Source: CALWZE01 sp036644375
GTDB taxonomy: Bacteria > Bacillota > Clostridia > Oscillospirales > Ruminococcaceae
Length of the DNA: 64,000 nucleotides
Reading direction: 5' to 3'
NCBI GenBank assembly: GCA_036644375.1
Contig: JAVXQD010000001.1
Span: 1 to 64,000, forward strand
The notes beneath the pieces were generated by a model. The model ran no database searches. It was not told where the DNA came from and worked only from the letters and a program-made list of their open reading frames with translations. The translations under genes were made by a program, and so were the position numbers. Shown here piece by piece: positions 26,530 through 35,431 of the stretch (position 1 is its first letter; every line of letters starts with the position of its first letter).

Positions 26530-26817
26530 ATGGCGATTATTGATAAATGTGAAGTTACGGTATACGATGAGGAGAACAACCTGAATCTTACCATGCAGGA
26601 TGAGGACGGCAAGGAGCTGGAGTGCGAGGCGCTGTTTTCATTTCTCTATAAGGAGACGGGTAAAAGCTATATTGTATATCAGATTTTAAACAGCGGCGAG
26701 GAAGACGATATCTGCGCATCGCTTATGATTTCATTGGGAGAGGACATGGAGCTTATCCCTGTTGAAACCGATGATGAGTATGACATGATTGAAGAGGTCA
26801 TGGACGCGGTTCTGTGA
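26530..26817 (+). CDS. DUF1292 protein (copy 2)
   Basis: A 95-residue acidic protein related to copy 1, sharing ETGKSYIVYQ and the late DDEYDMIEE segment. It has an extra N-terminal strand-like MAIIDKCEVTVYDEENN. It begins 50 bases after copy 1, preceded by GAGGAAC. Whether the pair acts as a heteromer is unknown. Both are inside the infB-rbfA interval, where the family is not usually found. Confidence 0.85.
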   Translation: MAIIDKCEVTVYDEENNLNLTMQDEDGKELECEALFSFLYKETGKSYIVYQILNSGEEDDICASLMISLGEDMELIPVETDDEYDMIEEVMDAVL

Positions 26818-26916
26818 ATTTCCGCAAACAGAGAAACTATATGCCTTGCGCGGGGGATTTTTTCGTCGCAATAAGGATACAATAAAGGATTGATATTTGC
26901 AGGGGAGTGAAAAATA

Positions 26917-27261
26917 ATGCCGGCACACAGAGTTGATAGGCTCAACAAGGATTTTAAACGTGAAATAAGTTCTATTCTTTCAGAGATGAAGGACGCCCGA
27001 GTGAATCAGTTTCTTTCGGTTATGCGTGTTGAGGTTACAAGCGACCTGTCATATGCAAAGGTTTATATCGGGTCGCTCAACGGCTTTGAACAGGCAAAAG
27101 AAGCGTGTGCTGTTTTGAAGGTTGCCGAGGGTCATGTGAAGACCGAGCTATCAAAAAGGCTGCGCATACGAAAAGTTCCGGAGCTGACATTTATACCTGA
27201 CGATTCGGCTGAGTACTACAACAGAATCAACACCATAATCGAGGGGCTGAAGAATGAGTGA
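26917..27261 (+). CDS. rbfA: 30S ribosome-binding factor RbfA
   Basis: A 114-residue cold-shock ribosome assembly factor with a single KH-like domain. The typical opening RVDRLNKDFKREISSIL, the VTSDLSYAKVYI strand and the KVPELTFIPDDSAEY end are visible. AGGGGAG precedes its ATG. It overlaps nrnA by eight bases. Confidence 0.93.
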   Translation: MPAHRVDRLNKDFKREISSILSEMKDARVNQFLSVMRVEVTSDLSYAKVYIGSLNGFEQAKEACAVLKVAEGHVKTELSKRLRIRKVPELTFIPDDSAEYYNRINTIIEGLKNE

Positions 27262-28216
27262 TGTATTGAGTTCGGAGCAGGGCGCGGCGCTTTTAAAACA
27301 AATGCGCGACGTTCTTATCATAACGCACAAAAATCCGGACGGAGACACGCTCGGCTCCGGATTCGGTTTATGGGCGGCGCTTCGCCAAATCGGAATTCGC
27401 TCCAAGGTTGTAAACGAGGGCAAAATCGCCGACCGATTTGATTTTATGACAAAGCCATACGCAGAGCAGGCGGATACTGATTTCGATCCGCTTTTTGTCG
27501 TAGCGGTGGATACGGCGGCAACCAAGCTTATAGGCGACAGCTTATGCGAAAAATACGGCGGCAGAGTGGATTTGTGTATAGATCACCACGGCAGCAATGA
27601 GACATATGCAAAAAACACAGTATGCGACCCAGCCAGTGCATCAACCTGCGAGATTATCGCAGAGATTACAGAGCTTTTGGGCGCTGAGCTTGATATGTAT
27701 ATTGCAAAATGTGTTTATACGGGCCTTGCAACCGATACAGGCTGCTTTAAATATTCGAACACCACGGCTAAAAGCCATTTGCTGGCGGCGAGGCTGATTG
27801 ATATCGGCGTCGATTTTGCAGAGCTTAACCGCCTGTTTTTCGAGACAAAATCGCGTCAGCGCGCTGCGCTCGAACAGATGGCTGTGGCGGGCATGGAATT
27901 TGCCCATGACGGAAAGATTGCCATCATTACAGTGACAAAGGACATGCTGGCTCGGGCGGGTTGCGATCCGAGCGACATCGAGGGAATCACTCCGATTTCG
28001 CGCACAATCGAGGGCGTCGAGGTCGGTGTAACAATGCGTGAGCTCAATAACGGAAACTTCAAGGTCTCTCTGCGCACGGTAACGGTCGATGCCGCAAGGA
28101 TATGTGCGATGTTCGGCGGCGGCGGTCACCCGCGCGCATCTGGTTTTGAGTGCGGGGGCACGGCGTTTGATATCAAGGTGGCGACAATAAAGGCAATCGA
28201 AAAGGTGCTTGACTGA
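27254..28216 (+). CDS. nrnA: DHH-family oligoribonuclease/pAp phosphatase NrnA
   Basis: A 320-residue DHH/DHHA1 phosphoesterase. NrnA degrades very short RNA (and often pGpG or c-di-AMP products) and 3'-phosphoadenosine 5'-phosphate. Metal-binding residues are visible: THKNPDGD (His25, Asp29, Asp31), VAVDTA (Asp86) and IDHHG (Asp110-His111-His112). The DHHA1 domain ends with the substrate loop GGGGHPRASG (about 287-296). It is located between rbfA and truB as in most Bacillota. Confidence 0.93.
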   Translation: MSDVLSSEQGAALLKQMRDVLIITHKNPDGDTLGSGFGLWAALRQIGIRSKVVNEGKIADRFDFMTKPYAEQADTDFDPLFVVAVDTAATKLIGDSLCEKYGGRVDLCIDHHGSNETYAKNTVCDPASASTCEIIAEITELLGAELDMYIAKCVYTGLATDTGCFKYSNTTAKSHLLAARLIDIGVDFAELNRLFFETKSRQRAALEQMAVAGMEFAHDGKIAIITVTKDMLARAGCDPSDIEGITPISRTIEGVEVGVTMRELNNGNFKVSLRTVTVDAARICAMFGGGGHPRASGFECGGTAFDIKVATIKAIEKVLD

Positions 28217-28217
28217 T

Positions 28218-29111
28218 TTGAACGGAATCTTAATAGTGGATAAGCCCGGTGGTTTTACCTCATTTGACGTTATCGCCAAGCTTCGCGGTGTGCTGAACGA
28301 GCGAAGGATCGGGCACGGCGGCACGCTTGACCCGATGGCTACAGGAGTTTTGCCTGTGTTTGTGGGCATTGCAACCAGAGCGGCAGATCTTCTGCCCAAT
28401 GAAAAAAAACGATATACCGCCACCGTGCGGATGGGAATAAGGACAGATACGGCCGACGTCACCGGAAGGATCATCGAACAAAATGACTGCGTGGCTACAC
28501 GTGAACAGCTTGAGTCGGCGACCCGCAGCTTGACGGGTGCAATAAGCCAGATTCCGCCGATGTATTCTGCGATTCAAGTTGATGGCAAACGGCTTTATGA
28601 TCTTGCGCGTCAGGGTAAAACAGTGGAGCGGCAGGCTCGAAAAATAGAGATATACAAGATTGAAATACTCGATTTCAACGAGTTTAAACGCGAGTTTACG
28701 ATAGATGTGATTTGCTCAAAGGGCACATATATCCGCACCCTTGCGGAGGACATAGCATCGGAGGCAGGATGCATTGCGGCGCTTAGTGCACTGCGCAGAA
28801 CGATGAGCTCAGGATACGTGGAGTCACAGGCACACACTCTGGACGAGATTGTCCGAAAAAAAGATCAGGGAGAGCTTGAGTCTGTTTTCTTACCGGTTGA
28901 GTCGGCTTTTTCAGAGCTGAGGAAAGTTTGTCTTGATGACAATTTGTCAAGGCTGTTTCTCAACGGCTTTGTATTTGATACGGAGCGGGTTAAAGATGCA
29001 CCGCCTGACGGAGAGACTGTCTGTGCATACAAAGGCGGCATATTTCTCGGCACGGCGCAGAGTGTCGGCGGAAAATTCAAAAAGCTCAAACAGTTTTATT
29101 TTGAACAGTAG
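28218..29111 (+). CDS. truB: tRNA pseudouridine-55 synthase TruB
   Basis: A 297-residue enzyme making pseudouridine 55 in the T-loop of tRNAs. The catalytic Asp is in GGTLDPMATG (Asp38), followed by KRYTATVRMG and the KGTYIRTLAEDI segment. I chose the TTG at 28218, just after the nrnA stop, since AAAGGTG lies about ten bases upstream; a TTG three codons earlier is too close to that site. A C-terminal PUA-like region is present. Confidence 0.93.
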   Translation: MNGILIVDKPGGFTSFDVIAKLRGVLNERRIGHGGTLDPMATGVLPVFVGIATRAADLLPNEKKRYTATVRMGIRTDTADVTGRIIEQNDCVATREQLESATRSLTGAISQIPPMYSAIQVDGKRLYDLARQGKTVERQARKIEIYKIEILDFNEFKREFTIDVICSKGTYIRTLAEDIASEAGCIAALSALRRTMSSGYVESQAHTLDEIVRKKDQGELESVFLPVESAFSELRKVCLDDNLSRLFLNGFVFDTERVKDAPPDGETVCAYKGGIFLGTAQSVGGKFKKLKQFYFEQ

Positions 29112-29246
29112 AACACAGTTAAGTGTGAGCGTCACAGACCATCAATTGAAATTGTGATATATTTTTCGCATGGTGGCTGCGGATAGCCCCGTGACGGAAA
29201 TTTTGAGGCACAGTAAAAGAAAAATTGTGTCAATAACGGAGACAGT

Positions 29247-30194
29247 ATGAAATTTTACAATAAAGCAGAGCCGATTGGCAGTCGGACAGTGGTTGCTCTC
29301 GGATATTTTGACGGAGTGCATCTCGGGCACCGCGAAGTAATTGAAAAGGCAGTCAGGGCTGCAAAGCAAAAAGATGCATTGTCGGCGGTTTTGACCTTTG
29401 ATATGAGTGCACGCCGTGCAAACGGAAAGGGCAGTGGCGACCTTGACACCTACGAGCAGCGTGCCAAGTACATGGAGAATTTGGGGCTGGACGTGTTGGT
29501 TCAGCTTGATTTTGACGAAATTGCGGATATGACAAGCGAGAGATTTGTGAGCGATATTCTCGGAAACAGTGGTTTGAATGCTGTCTCCGTGTGCTGCGGC
29601 GCAGATTTCAGGTTTGGAGCAGGGCGCAGCGGAGACATAGACACACTGCGCGAGTTGTGCGATGAGCTTGATATTGACGTTATCATTGTGAGCGAGGTTG
29701 AACTTGACGACAAAACCGTGTCAACAACTCAGATAAAAAGATACATAGAGCTCGGCGAAATCGAACGTGCGGAGGCGATGCTCGGACATCCGTATGGATT
29801 CAGCCTTGAGGTGTGCGGTGAAAAGAAACTCGCGAGGAAGCTCGGCTTTCCGACTATTAATCAGCGAATTCCCGACCATCTTGCTATGCCGCGCTTCGGC
29901 GTGTATTTATCGAGGGCCGAAATTGAGGGTAAGAGCTTTTACGGCATCAGCAATATCGGCGTACGGCCGACAGTTTCAAGCGACGGCAGTGTAATGCTTG
30001 AAACAAACATTTTTGATTTTGACGGAGATTTATACGGCAGGACAATAGAGGTAGATTTGCTCTCTTTTATGAGGGATGAACGCAGATTTGAAAATCCGGA
30101 AAAGCTGCGCGCTCAAGTAATACAGGACATCGAAAAAGCGAAGAAGCTGATGATAAGGCGCATGAAATCGGAAGCGGCTGTGCAAAAATCATAA
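29247..30194 (+). CDS. ribF: Bifunctional riboflavin kinase/FAD synthetase
   Basis: A 315-residue enzyme making FMN from riboflavin and then FAD. The N-terminal nucleotidyltransferase domain has ALGYFDGVHLGHREV (about 17-31) and CCGADFRFGAGRSG. The C-terminal riboflavin kinase domain has RKLGFPTIN and GISNIGVRPTV. CGGAGAC precedes the ATG. It is in the usual place after truB, separated by 135 bases. Confidence 0.95.
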   Translation: MKFYNKAEPIGSRTVVALGYFDGVHLGHREVIEKAVRAAKQKDALSAVLTFDMSARRANGKGSGDLDTYEQRAKYMENLGLDVLVQLDFDEIADMTSERFVSDILGNSGLNAVSVCCGADFRFGAGRSGDIDTLRELCDELDIDVIIVSEVELDDKTVSTTQIKRYIELGEIERAEAMLGHPYGFSLEVCGEKKLARKLGFPTINQRIPDHLAMPRFGVYLSRAEIEGKSFYGISNIGVRPTVSSDGSVMLETNIFDFDGDLYGRTIEVDLLSFMRDERRFENPEKLRAQVIQDIEKAKKLMIRRMKSEAAVQKS

Positions 30195-30208
30195 ATGATT
30201 CAAAAGCC

Positions 30209-30238
30209 TTGCAAAATCAGAGAATCATGTGGTATACT
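30209..30238 (+). promoter_or_regulatory. Promoter of rpsO-pnp
   Basis: -35 TTGCAA (30209-30214), 18-base spacer ending TGG, -10 TATACT (30233-30238). It starts within 15 bases of the ribF stop, so rpsO and pnp can be transcribed apart from the upstream operon. Confidence 0.65.
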
Positions 30239-30244
30239 AATTAA

Positions 30245-30360
30245 CGCGTACGCAATGTGCGTTGTACCTATGTCACGGAGTATGGGCATGTGTCCCGTCA
30301 CGTTGGGAAGCACCTTGTCACCCTGCGCTGTGATATGGGCGAATAATAATCAAAGAAAGG
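30245..30360 (+). promoter_or_regulatory. Structured leader of rpsO, possible S15 autoregulatory element
   Basis: About 110 transcribed bases precede the rpsO ribosome binding site. They contain several short complementary pairs, such as ACGCGTACGCA with TGCGTTGT, and GGGCATG with TGTCCCGT. Ribosomal protein S15 is known to bind its own mRNA leader in several bacteria. A match to a named Bacillota S15 leader class was not established by eye. Confidence 0.4.
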
Positions 30361-30370
30361 TGAAAACACA

Positions 30371-30631
30371 ATGCTTAAAGACAAAAAAGAAGTCATCGAA
30401 GGTGCCCGTATTCACGAAACCGATACAGGCTCGCCTGAGGTTCAGGTCTCAATCCTGACAAACCGCATCAACCATTTGACAGAGCATCTCAAAGAGCACA
30501 AGCAGGATCATCACTCGCGCCGCGGATTGCTTAAGATGGTCGGTCAGCGCCGCAATCTTCTCGCGTATTTGCAGAAGAAAGATGTTGAGCGCTATCGTGC
30601 ACTTATTGCAAAGCTCGGTCTTCGCAAATAA
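30371..30631 (+). CDS. rpsO: 30S ribosomal protein S15
   Basis: An 86-residue primary rRNA-binding protein of the 30S platform. Typical features are the TGSPEVQVSILTNRINHLTEH helix start (about 21-41), HHSRRGLL and the VGQRRNLLAYL segment. GAAAGGTG precedes the ATG. It has its own promoter and is followed by an 11-bp hairpin and then pnp, the widely conserved rpsO-pnp order. Confidence 0.97.
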   Translation: MLKDKKEVIEGARIHETDTGSPEVQVSILTNRINHLTEHLKEHKQDHHSRRGLLKMVGQRRNLLAYLQKKDVERYRALIAKLGLRK

Positions 30632-30643
30632 CTCAGTAAATCG

Positions 30644-30673
30644 GAAGGCAGGCGTGTTCTCTCGTCTGCCTTC
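30644..30673 (+). terminator. Hairpin between rpsO and pnp
   Basis: GAAGGCAGGCG (30644-30654) pairs with CGTCTGCCTTC (30663-30673, one G-U pair), with an 8-base loop. There is no T run, so it is more likely an RNase processing or mRNA-stability site than a full terminator, as at the rpsO-pnp junction in other bacteria. Confidence 0.55.
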
Positions 30674-30811
30674 TGACAATTATCAATCACATTATGAATC
30701 AAGCCGAAATTTGGTTTTTAGCGATGAATTGAGTCTTTTTGTACAAAAAGAGAAGGCTGAATTTGTTGCTAAACCCAAAACGGCTAAAATATAAATTTGG
30801 GAGGCATATTC

Positions 30812-32929
30812 ATGTTTGAAAATTTTCGTGTATTTGAAACAGAGCTGGCAGGTCGCCCTCTGAAAATAGAGACAGGTAAAATGTGCGGGCTGTCAAACGG
30901 TTCCTGCATGGTTCGTTACGGGGACACCGCAGTGCTTTGCAATGTCACCATGAGCGCTAAGCCGCGTGACGGAATTGATTTTTTCCCGCTTTCCGTTGAT
31001 TTCGAAGAGAAGCTGTATTCGGTAGGCCGCATACCCGGAAGCTTTTTGCGCCGTGAGGGTCGTCCCACGGATAAAGCAGTTTTGACCTCGCGTGTTGTGG
31101 ACAGGCCTATCCGTCCGCTGTTTCCGAAGGACATGCGAAACGATGTCTCAATTGTTATGACAGTCATGTCGGTTGACCCCGACTGTTCACCCGAAATTGC
31201 GGGAATGATAGGCGCGTCAATAGCGATTACAATTTCCGATATACCTTGGAATGGACCGATTTCCGGCGTTTCGGCAGGTCTTGTAGACGGCGAGGTTGTT
31301 ATTAATCCGAACGAGGAACAGCGCAAGGTTTCGGATTTGCAGCTGACGGTTGCAAGCTCGGAGCACAAGGTCGTCATGATTGAGGCCGGTGCAAATGAGG
31401 TTGACAATGCGACGATGCTCAAAGCTATCAAGATGGCGGACGCCGAGAACAAGAAGATTGTCGCTTTCATAAAATCAATTCAAGCTGAGATAGGCAAGGA
31501 AAAAATTCCGTTTGAGTCGCAGGAAGTTTCGCACGAGATGTACGAGGCGGTTGAGAAAATCGCAATCGACAAGGTTCGCGCGGCAATGGACACAGATGAC
31601 AAGCGCATCCGTGACGCGGCATTGAAGCCCGTTTACGAAGAGGTTCACGAGGCTCTGGATTCTCAATATCCGGATGATATCGCTAAAATTGATGAGTGCA
31701 TGTATAAATTGCAGAAATTCGTTGTTCGCCGCTGGCTGCTTGATGACGGTAAGCGAGTCGACGGACGAGGCATCGACGAGATGCGCCCGCTCAATGCGGA
31801 GATAGACCTTTTGCCGCGCGTTCACGGAAGCGGTATGTTCACACGCGGTCAGACCCAGTGCCTGACTGTTGCCACGCTTGCAATGCAGGGCGATGCTCAA
31901 ATTCTCGATGGCATAGACAGCGAGGAGAGCAAGCGCTATATGCATCACTATAATTTCCCGAGCTATTCTGTCGGGGAAACAAGACCCAGCCGCGGACCGG
32001 GTCGCCGCGAAATAGGGCATGGCGCCCTTGCGGAGCGCGCGCTCGTACCCGTGCTTCCCTCAGTCGAGGAATTCCCGTACACACTGAGACTTGTTTCGGA
32101 GATACTCAGCTCAAACGGCTCAACCTCACAGGCTTCAATCTGCGGCTCAACTCTTGCGCTCATGGCGGCAGGCGTTCCGATAAAAGCTCCTGTTGCAGGC
32201 ATTTCGTGCGGCCTCATCACCGAGGGCGAGCGCTGGATGACTATGGTTGACATTCAGGGCGTCGAGGATTTCTTCGGAGATATGGACTTCAAGGTTGCGG
32301 GAACGCACAAGGGTATTACAGCGATTCAGATGGACCTCAAAATAGACGGTCTGACCTATGACATCATCGAGGAAGCACTCGAAAAAACACTGAAGGCACG
32401 TATTTATATAATTGACGAAGTGATGCTGAAAGCTATTCCCGAGCCACGCAAGGAGCTTTCGAAATATGCTCCTAAGATGCTTTCAATTCAGATTGATCCG
32501 AGCAAAATCGGCGATGTTATCGGCAAGGGCGGAAAGACCATTCAGCAGCTGTGCGCCGAGTGCGACGTCAAGATTGATGTTGAAGAGGACGGACGTATCT
32601 TTGTTTCGGGCATGGATTATGAAAATGCCCGCCGTGCAATCGGTATAATAGAGACAATCGTCGAGACACCCGAAATCGGTTCAATGTATTACGGCAAGGT
32701 CACGAAGCTTTTGCCGATCGGCGCAAAGGTCGAAATAGCTCCGGGCAAAGAGGGCTTTGTACACATCAGCCAGCTTGAAGAGAGACGTGTGGAAAGAGTC
32801 GAAGACGTTCTTGCAGTGGGAGATGTTATCCCGGTCAAGGTCATCAAAATCGGCGATCGCGGAATAGACCTCTCTCGCAAGGAAGCAATGGCGACGTTAA
32901 AAGCGGCACAGGCTTCAAAAACAGAATAA
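30812..32929 (+). CDS. pnp: Polyribonucleotide nucleotidyltransferase (PNPase)
   Basis: A 705-residue phosphorolytic 3'-5' exoribonuclease, trimeric. Two RNase PH domains (first about 5-225, second about 310-545), a KH domain (IGDVIGKGGKTIQQL, about 560-620) and an S1 domain (YYGKVTKLLPIGAKVE, about 625-690) appear in order. The active-site region includes FPSYSVGETRPSRGPGRRE. I chose the ATG at 30812 with GGGAGG seven bases upstream; the earlier TTG is inside that ribosome binding site. Confidence 0.96.
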   Translation: MFENFRVFETELAGRPLKIETGKMCGLSNGSCMVRYGDTAVLCNVTMSAKPRDGIDFFPLSVDFEEKLYSVGRIPGSFLRREGRPTDKAVLTSRVVDRPIRPLFPKDMRNDVSIVMTVMSVDPDCSPEIAGMIGASIAITISDIPWNGPISGVSAGLVDGEVVINPNEEQRKVSDLQLTVASSEHKVVMIEAGANEVDNATMLKAIKMADAENKKIVAFIKSIQAEIGKEKIPFESQEVSHEMYEAVEKIAIDKVRAAMDTDDKRIRDAALKPVYEEVHEALDSQYPDDIAKIDECMYKLQKFVVRRWLLDDGKRVDGRGIDEMRPLNAEIDLLPRVHGSGMFTRGQTQCLTVATLAMQGDAQILDGIDSEESKRYMHHYNFPSYSVGETRPSRGPGRREIGHGALAERALVPVLPSVEEFPYTLRLVSEILSSNGSTSQASICGSTLALMAAGVPIKAPVAGISCGLITEGERWMTMVDIQGVEDFFGDMDFKVAGTHKGITAIQMDLKIDGLTYDIIEEALEKTLKARIYIIDEVMLKAIPEPRKELSKYAPKMLSIQIDPSKIGDVIGKGGKTIQQLCAECDVKIDVEEDGRIFVSGMDYENARRAIGIIETIVETPEIGSMYYGKVTKLLPIGAKVEIAPGKEGFVHISQLEERRVERVEDVLAVGDVIPVKVIKIGDRGIDLSRKEAMATLKAAQASKTE

Positions 32930-32991
32930 AGGCAATTGGATATAATTGGGCTGTGATTAAGCAGCTGCTCAGAAAATAATCAACTTAAAAT

Positions 32992-33038
32992 GCCCTTGAA
33001 AACGGATTTGCAAAAGTCGTTTTCAAGGGCGTTTTCTT
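32992..33038 (+). terminator. Terminator of pnp
   Basis: GCCCTTGAAAACG (32992-33004) pairs perfectly with CGTTTTCAAGGGC (33018-33030), followed by GTTTTCTT. It closes the translation operon. Confidence 0.9.
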
Positions 33039-33362
33039 ATACTGAAAGCTTTTTTTCAATCATAGCCGGTGCAAATTTATTTCCTTAAAGCGTATTTTTG
33101 TAAAAAAATGGCGGACGGATAAAAAGCAATTTCGAAATTTGCTTTTATAGGGCATCATTTAGTGCGATTAAAAAATTCGGTGTGAAAAAGACCGGTTAAA
33201 AATCAAGAGACCGCTTGAATTTTAACCCATTACGGCGCATTATTATAATAGTATTTGCTAATGGCATATTATTCAGCAGGCACTATACTGTGATTGCTGA
33301 ACTGTGTTACGCGATTTCAGCTAAGCGAATTACCATTTAAAATGATATAAGGAGCAAAACAA
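33039..33362. other. Upstream region of the short-chain dehydrogenase gene
   Basis: It contains an inverted repeat (33194-33227, listed separately), a possible promoter TTAACC (33222-33227), 16 bases, TATAAT (33244-33249), and an AT-rich leader of about 110 bases. No gene is seen. Confidence 0.4.
33194..33227. promoter_or_regulatory. Inverted repeat overlapping a possible -35
   Basis: GGTTAAAAATCAAG (33194-33207) and CTTGAATTTTAACC (33214-33227) are complementary except for one position. The right arm ends in the possible -35 of the dehydrogenase gene, so binding here would block RNA polymerase. It could instead be a simple hairpin. Confidence 0.4.
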
Positions 33363-34091
33363 ATGCCGAAAACAGCGATAGTGACGGGCGCGTCGCGGGG
33401 AATAGGCGCAGCAATTGCGCGTGAGCTTGCGAAAAACGGATTTGCCGTGGTAATAAACTACAATAAAAGCGAGAGTGCGGCTCAAAAGCTCGCTGCGGAG
33501 ATTTGCGAAGCCGGGGGAGAGGCAGTTTGCTTTAAAGCCGATGTCAGTCTTTCTGACGAGGCAAAAAAGCTTTCCGATTTCACGGCGGACAGATATAAGC
33601 GCATAGACCTGCTTGTCAATAACGCGGGAATCTCACATTTTTCGCTTGCAACGGATACCACAGATGAAGAATGGCAGCAGGTTTTTGATGTTAACACAAA
33701 AAGCGTTTTCTATATGTGCCGTGCGGTTCTGCCAATCATGATCTGGCGCAAAAGCGGCAGTATCATCAATATAGGCTCTATGTGGGGTGAGGTCGGAGCT
33801 GCGTGCGAAACCGCCTATTCCGCGAGTAAGGCGGCAGTCATCGGATATACCAAAGCGCTTGCAAAAGAAGTCGGTCCCAGCGGAATTGCCGTAAATTGTA
33901 TATCCCCCGGGCTTATCGACACGGACATGAACCTATCACTGTCCGAGAGCGACAAAAGGGCGGTCATAGATGAAACGCCATTCATGAGAATCGGAACACC
34001 CGAGGACATAGCACGGCTGGCACTCTATCTTTCGGGTGACAGTTTTATGACAGGTCAGGTTTTGGGCGTAAACGGCGGATTGATAATTTAG
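33363..34091 (+). CDS. Short-chain dehydrogenase/reductase, FabG-like
   Basis: A 242-residue classical SDR using NAD(P)H. Nucleotide-binding TGASRGIG (8-15), NNAG (86-89) and the catalytic set Asn111, Ser139, Tyr152 and Lys156 (YSASK) are all present. It is close to 3-oxoacyl-ACP reductase FabG but stands alone, not with fatty-acid synthesis genes, so its substrate is open. AAGGAG precedes the ATG. It has its own promoter region and a very strong terminator. Confidence 0.85.
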   Translation: MPKTAIVTGASRGIGAAIARELAKNGFAVVINYNKSESAAQKLAAEICEAGGEAVCFKADVSLSDEAKKLSDFTADRYKRIDLLVNNAGISHFSLATDTTDEEWQQVFDVNTKSVFYMCRAVLPIMIWRKSGSIINIGSMWGEVGAACETAYSASKAAVIGYTKALAKEVGPSGIAVNCISPGLIDTDMNLSLSESDKRAVIDETPFMRIGTPEDIARLALYLSGDSFMTGQVLGVNGGLII

Positions 34092-34181
34092 ATTATATTT
34101 ATTAATGGGGAAATATTTTTCACAGATTACTAAAAGAGCAGACGGTGCTTTGAGTAATCTGCTGCCAAGCTTTCAGATATT

Positions 34182-34231
34182 AATAAAACGCGCACAATAG
34201 ATTGAGGAGAATCTATTGTGCGCGTTTTATT
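34182..34231. terminator. 22-bp perfect hairpin, bidirectional terminator
   Basis: The 22-base arm 34182-34203 is exactly complementary to 34210-34231 around a GAGGAG loop. The outer AATAAAA/TTTTATT ends give T runs on both strands. It lies between the convergent dehydrogenase and flippase-like genes. Confidence 0.85.
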
Positions 34232-34339
34232 GTGCAGGCAGGGGAGGAGTTGTCTGGCTGTCAGAGAAAGGCAAAAAGTATCGGATGTTGGAGATATTGC
34301 CGTCAAAAATCAAATAAACACGCGGCATATTAACGGTGG

Positions 34340-35431
34340 CTAAGCTGTGTGCTTCAGACTTCCATATGAAATGTGGCGAAGCAGCATGACACGCCTCTTT
34401 CGCGGTGCATCCGGCTTGCGCAGCTGCATGACAAATACGGCAATTCCGCTGACAACAAGCATTAAGTAAAAACTTATCCCGCGAGAAACAAGCATTGCGG
34501 GAACGATTGTGGCCTCGGTAAAGAAAACAAGAAAAAGCTTTACAAATCCGCTTTCGCTCGCCCCCACCGCTCCGGGAAGAGGCAGGAATGAAACCGCGAC
34601 ATACAAAACCGCCTGAAGCGCCAACAGGTCAAAAAAAGATCCGCCGGAAAGTCCGAATGCCTTGTAAACGAAAAACGGAATAGCATATAGCGTGCCCATC
34701 TGTAAAATGGTAAAAGCGAAAACTTTAATTAAAAGCATTGGCTTGGTACGGATGATGCGTGCGCAGCAGCTGTACTCGTTTATCTGCTTTGAGATATAGA
34801 CGCGCGCGGACTTTTCATCCTTTAGGATGTGCATTTTGCACATCAAGGTCACAACTCCGTTTGCGAAATTTTTCGCAAATTTTTTAGAGCAGAGCATAAA
34901 CAAAATTACAAGAGCAAAAAGTAAATTCAAAAAAAGTCCGAATATCAAAAGAGAAATAAAGCCCTGAAGCTTTTCATTAATCAAATTGAATTTTAATAAA
35001 TACATGCTAATTCCATACAGCACAAGCGTAGTCTGGTAGGTTATGTTGGCGAGAAGCATAGATACGGATACATGCGATAGGTGAAGATTGTCACGGCACA
35101 TGTAAAAAATCTGCATCGGCTGTCCTCCGGTTGAGGAGGGTGTGACGGCACTGAAAAAGAAGCCCGCGAAAGCGTAGTCGAGTTTTCGTTTCAGAGAAAT
35201 ATTGTGACCGAAATCCCGAAACGGTTCGCCGAGCGCAAGAGCCTGGAATAATATACTCAAAAAAATCATGGCAACGGCAATTGCAATGTATACAGGATTA
35301 AGACCGTTGAGTGCCCGCAGTATTTCGCTTAACGAGTTGTTTTTAAAAATGACATAAAATGTCAAGGCGATCAAACACAGCAAAAAAATCTGACCGAGCA
35401 TATGATTGGTCTTTTTTTGTTTTTTTTGCAT
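34340..35431 (-). CDS. Lysylphosphatidylglycerol synthase TM-domain-like (flippase-like) membrane protein
   Basis: A 363-residue integral membrane protein with about eight hydrophobic helices, of the MprF-N/UPF0104/AglD-type family. Family segments include LGEPFRDFG, FFSAVTPSSTGGQPMQIFYMCR (about 95-116) and, near the end, FLPLPGAVGASESGF (about 297-311). It lacks an aminoacyl-transferase domain, so it is the flippase-like part only, probably moving a lipid or lipid-linked molecule across the membrane. I chose the ATG at 35431 with GGGGAT upstream, one codon inside a TTG. No partner gene adjoins it. Confidence 0.8.
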   Translation of the reverse strand: MQKKQKKTNHMLGQIFLLCLIALTFYVIFKNNSLSEILRALNGLNPVYIAIAVAMIFLSILFQALALGEPFRDFGHNISLKRKLDYAFAGFFFSAVTPSSTGGQPMQIFYMCRDNLHLSHVSVSMLLANITYQTTLVLYGISMYLLKFNLINEKLQGFISLLIFGLFLNLLFALVILFMLCSKKFAKNFANGVVTLMCKMHILKDEKSARVYISKQINEYSCCARIIRTKPMLLIKVFAFTILQMGTLYAIPFFVYKAFGLSGGSFFDLLALQAVLYVAVSFLPLPGAVGASESGFVKLFLVFFTEATIVPAMLVSRGISFYLMLVVSGIAVFVMQLRKPDAPRKRRVMLLRHISYGSLKHTA

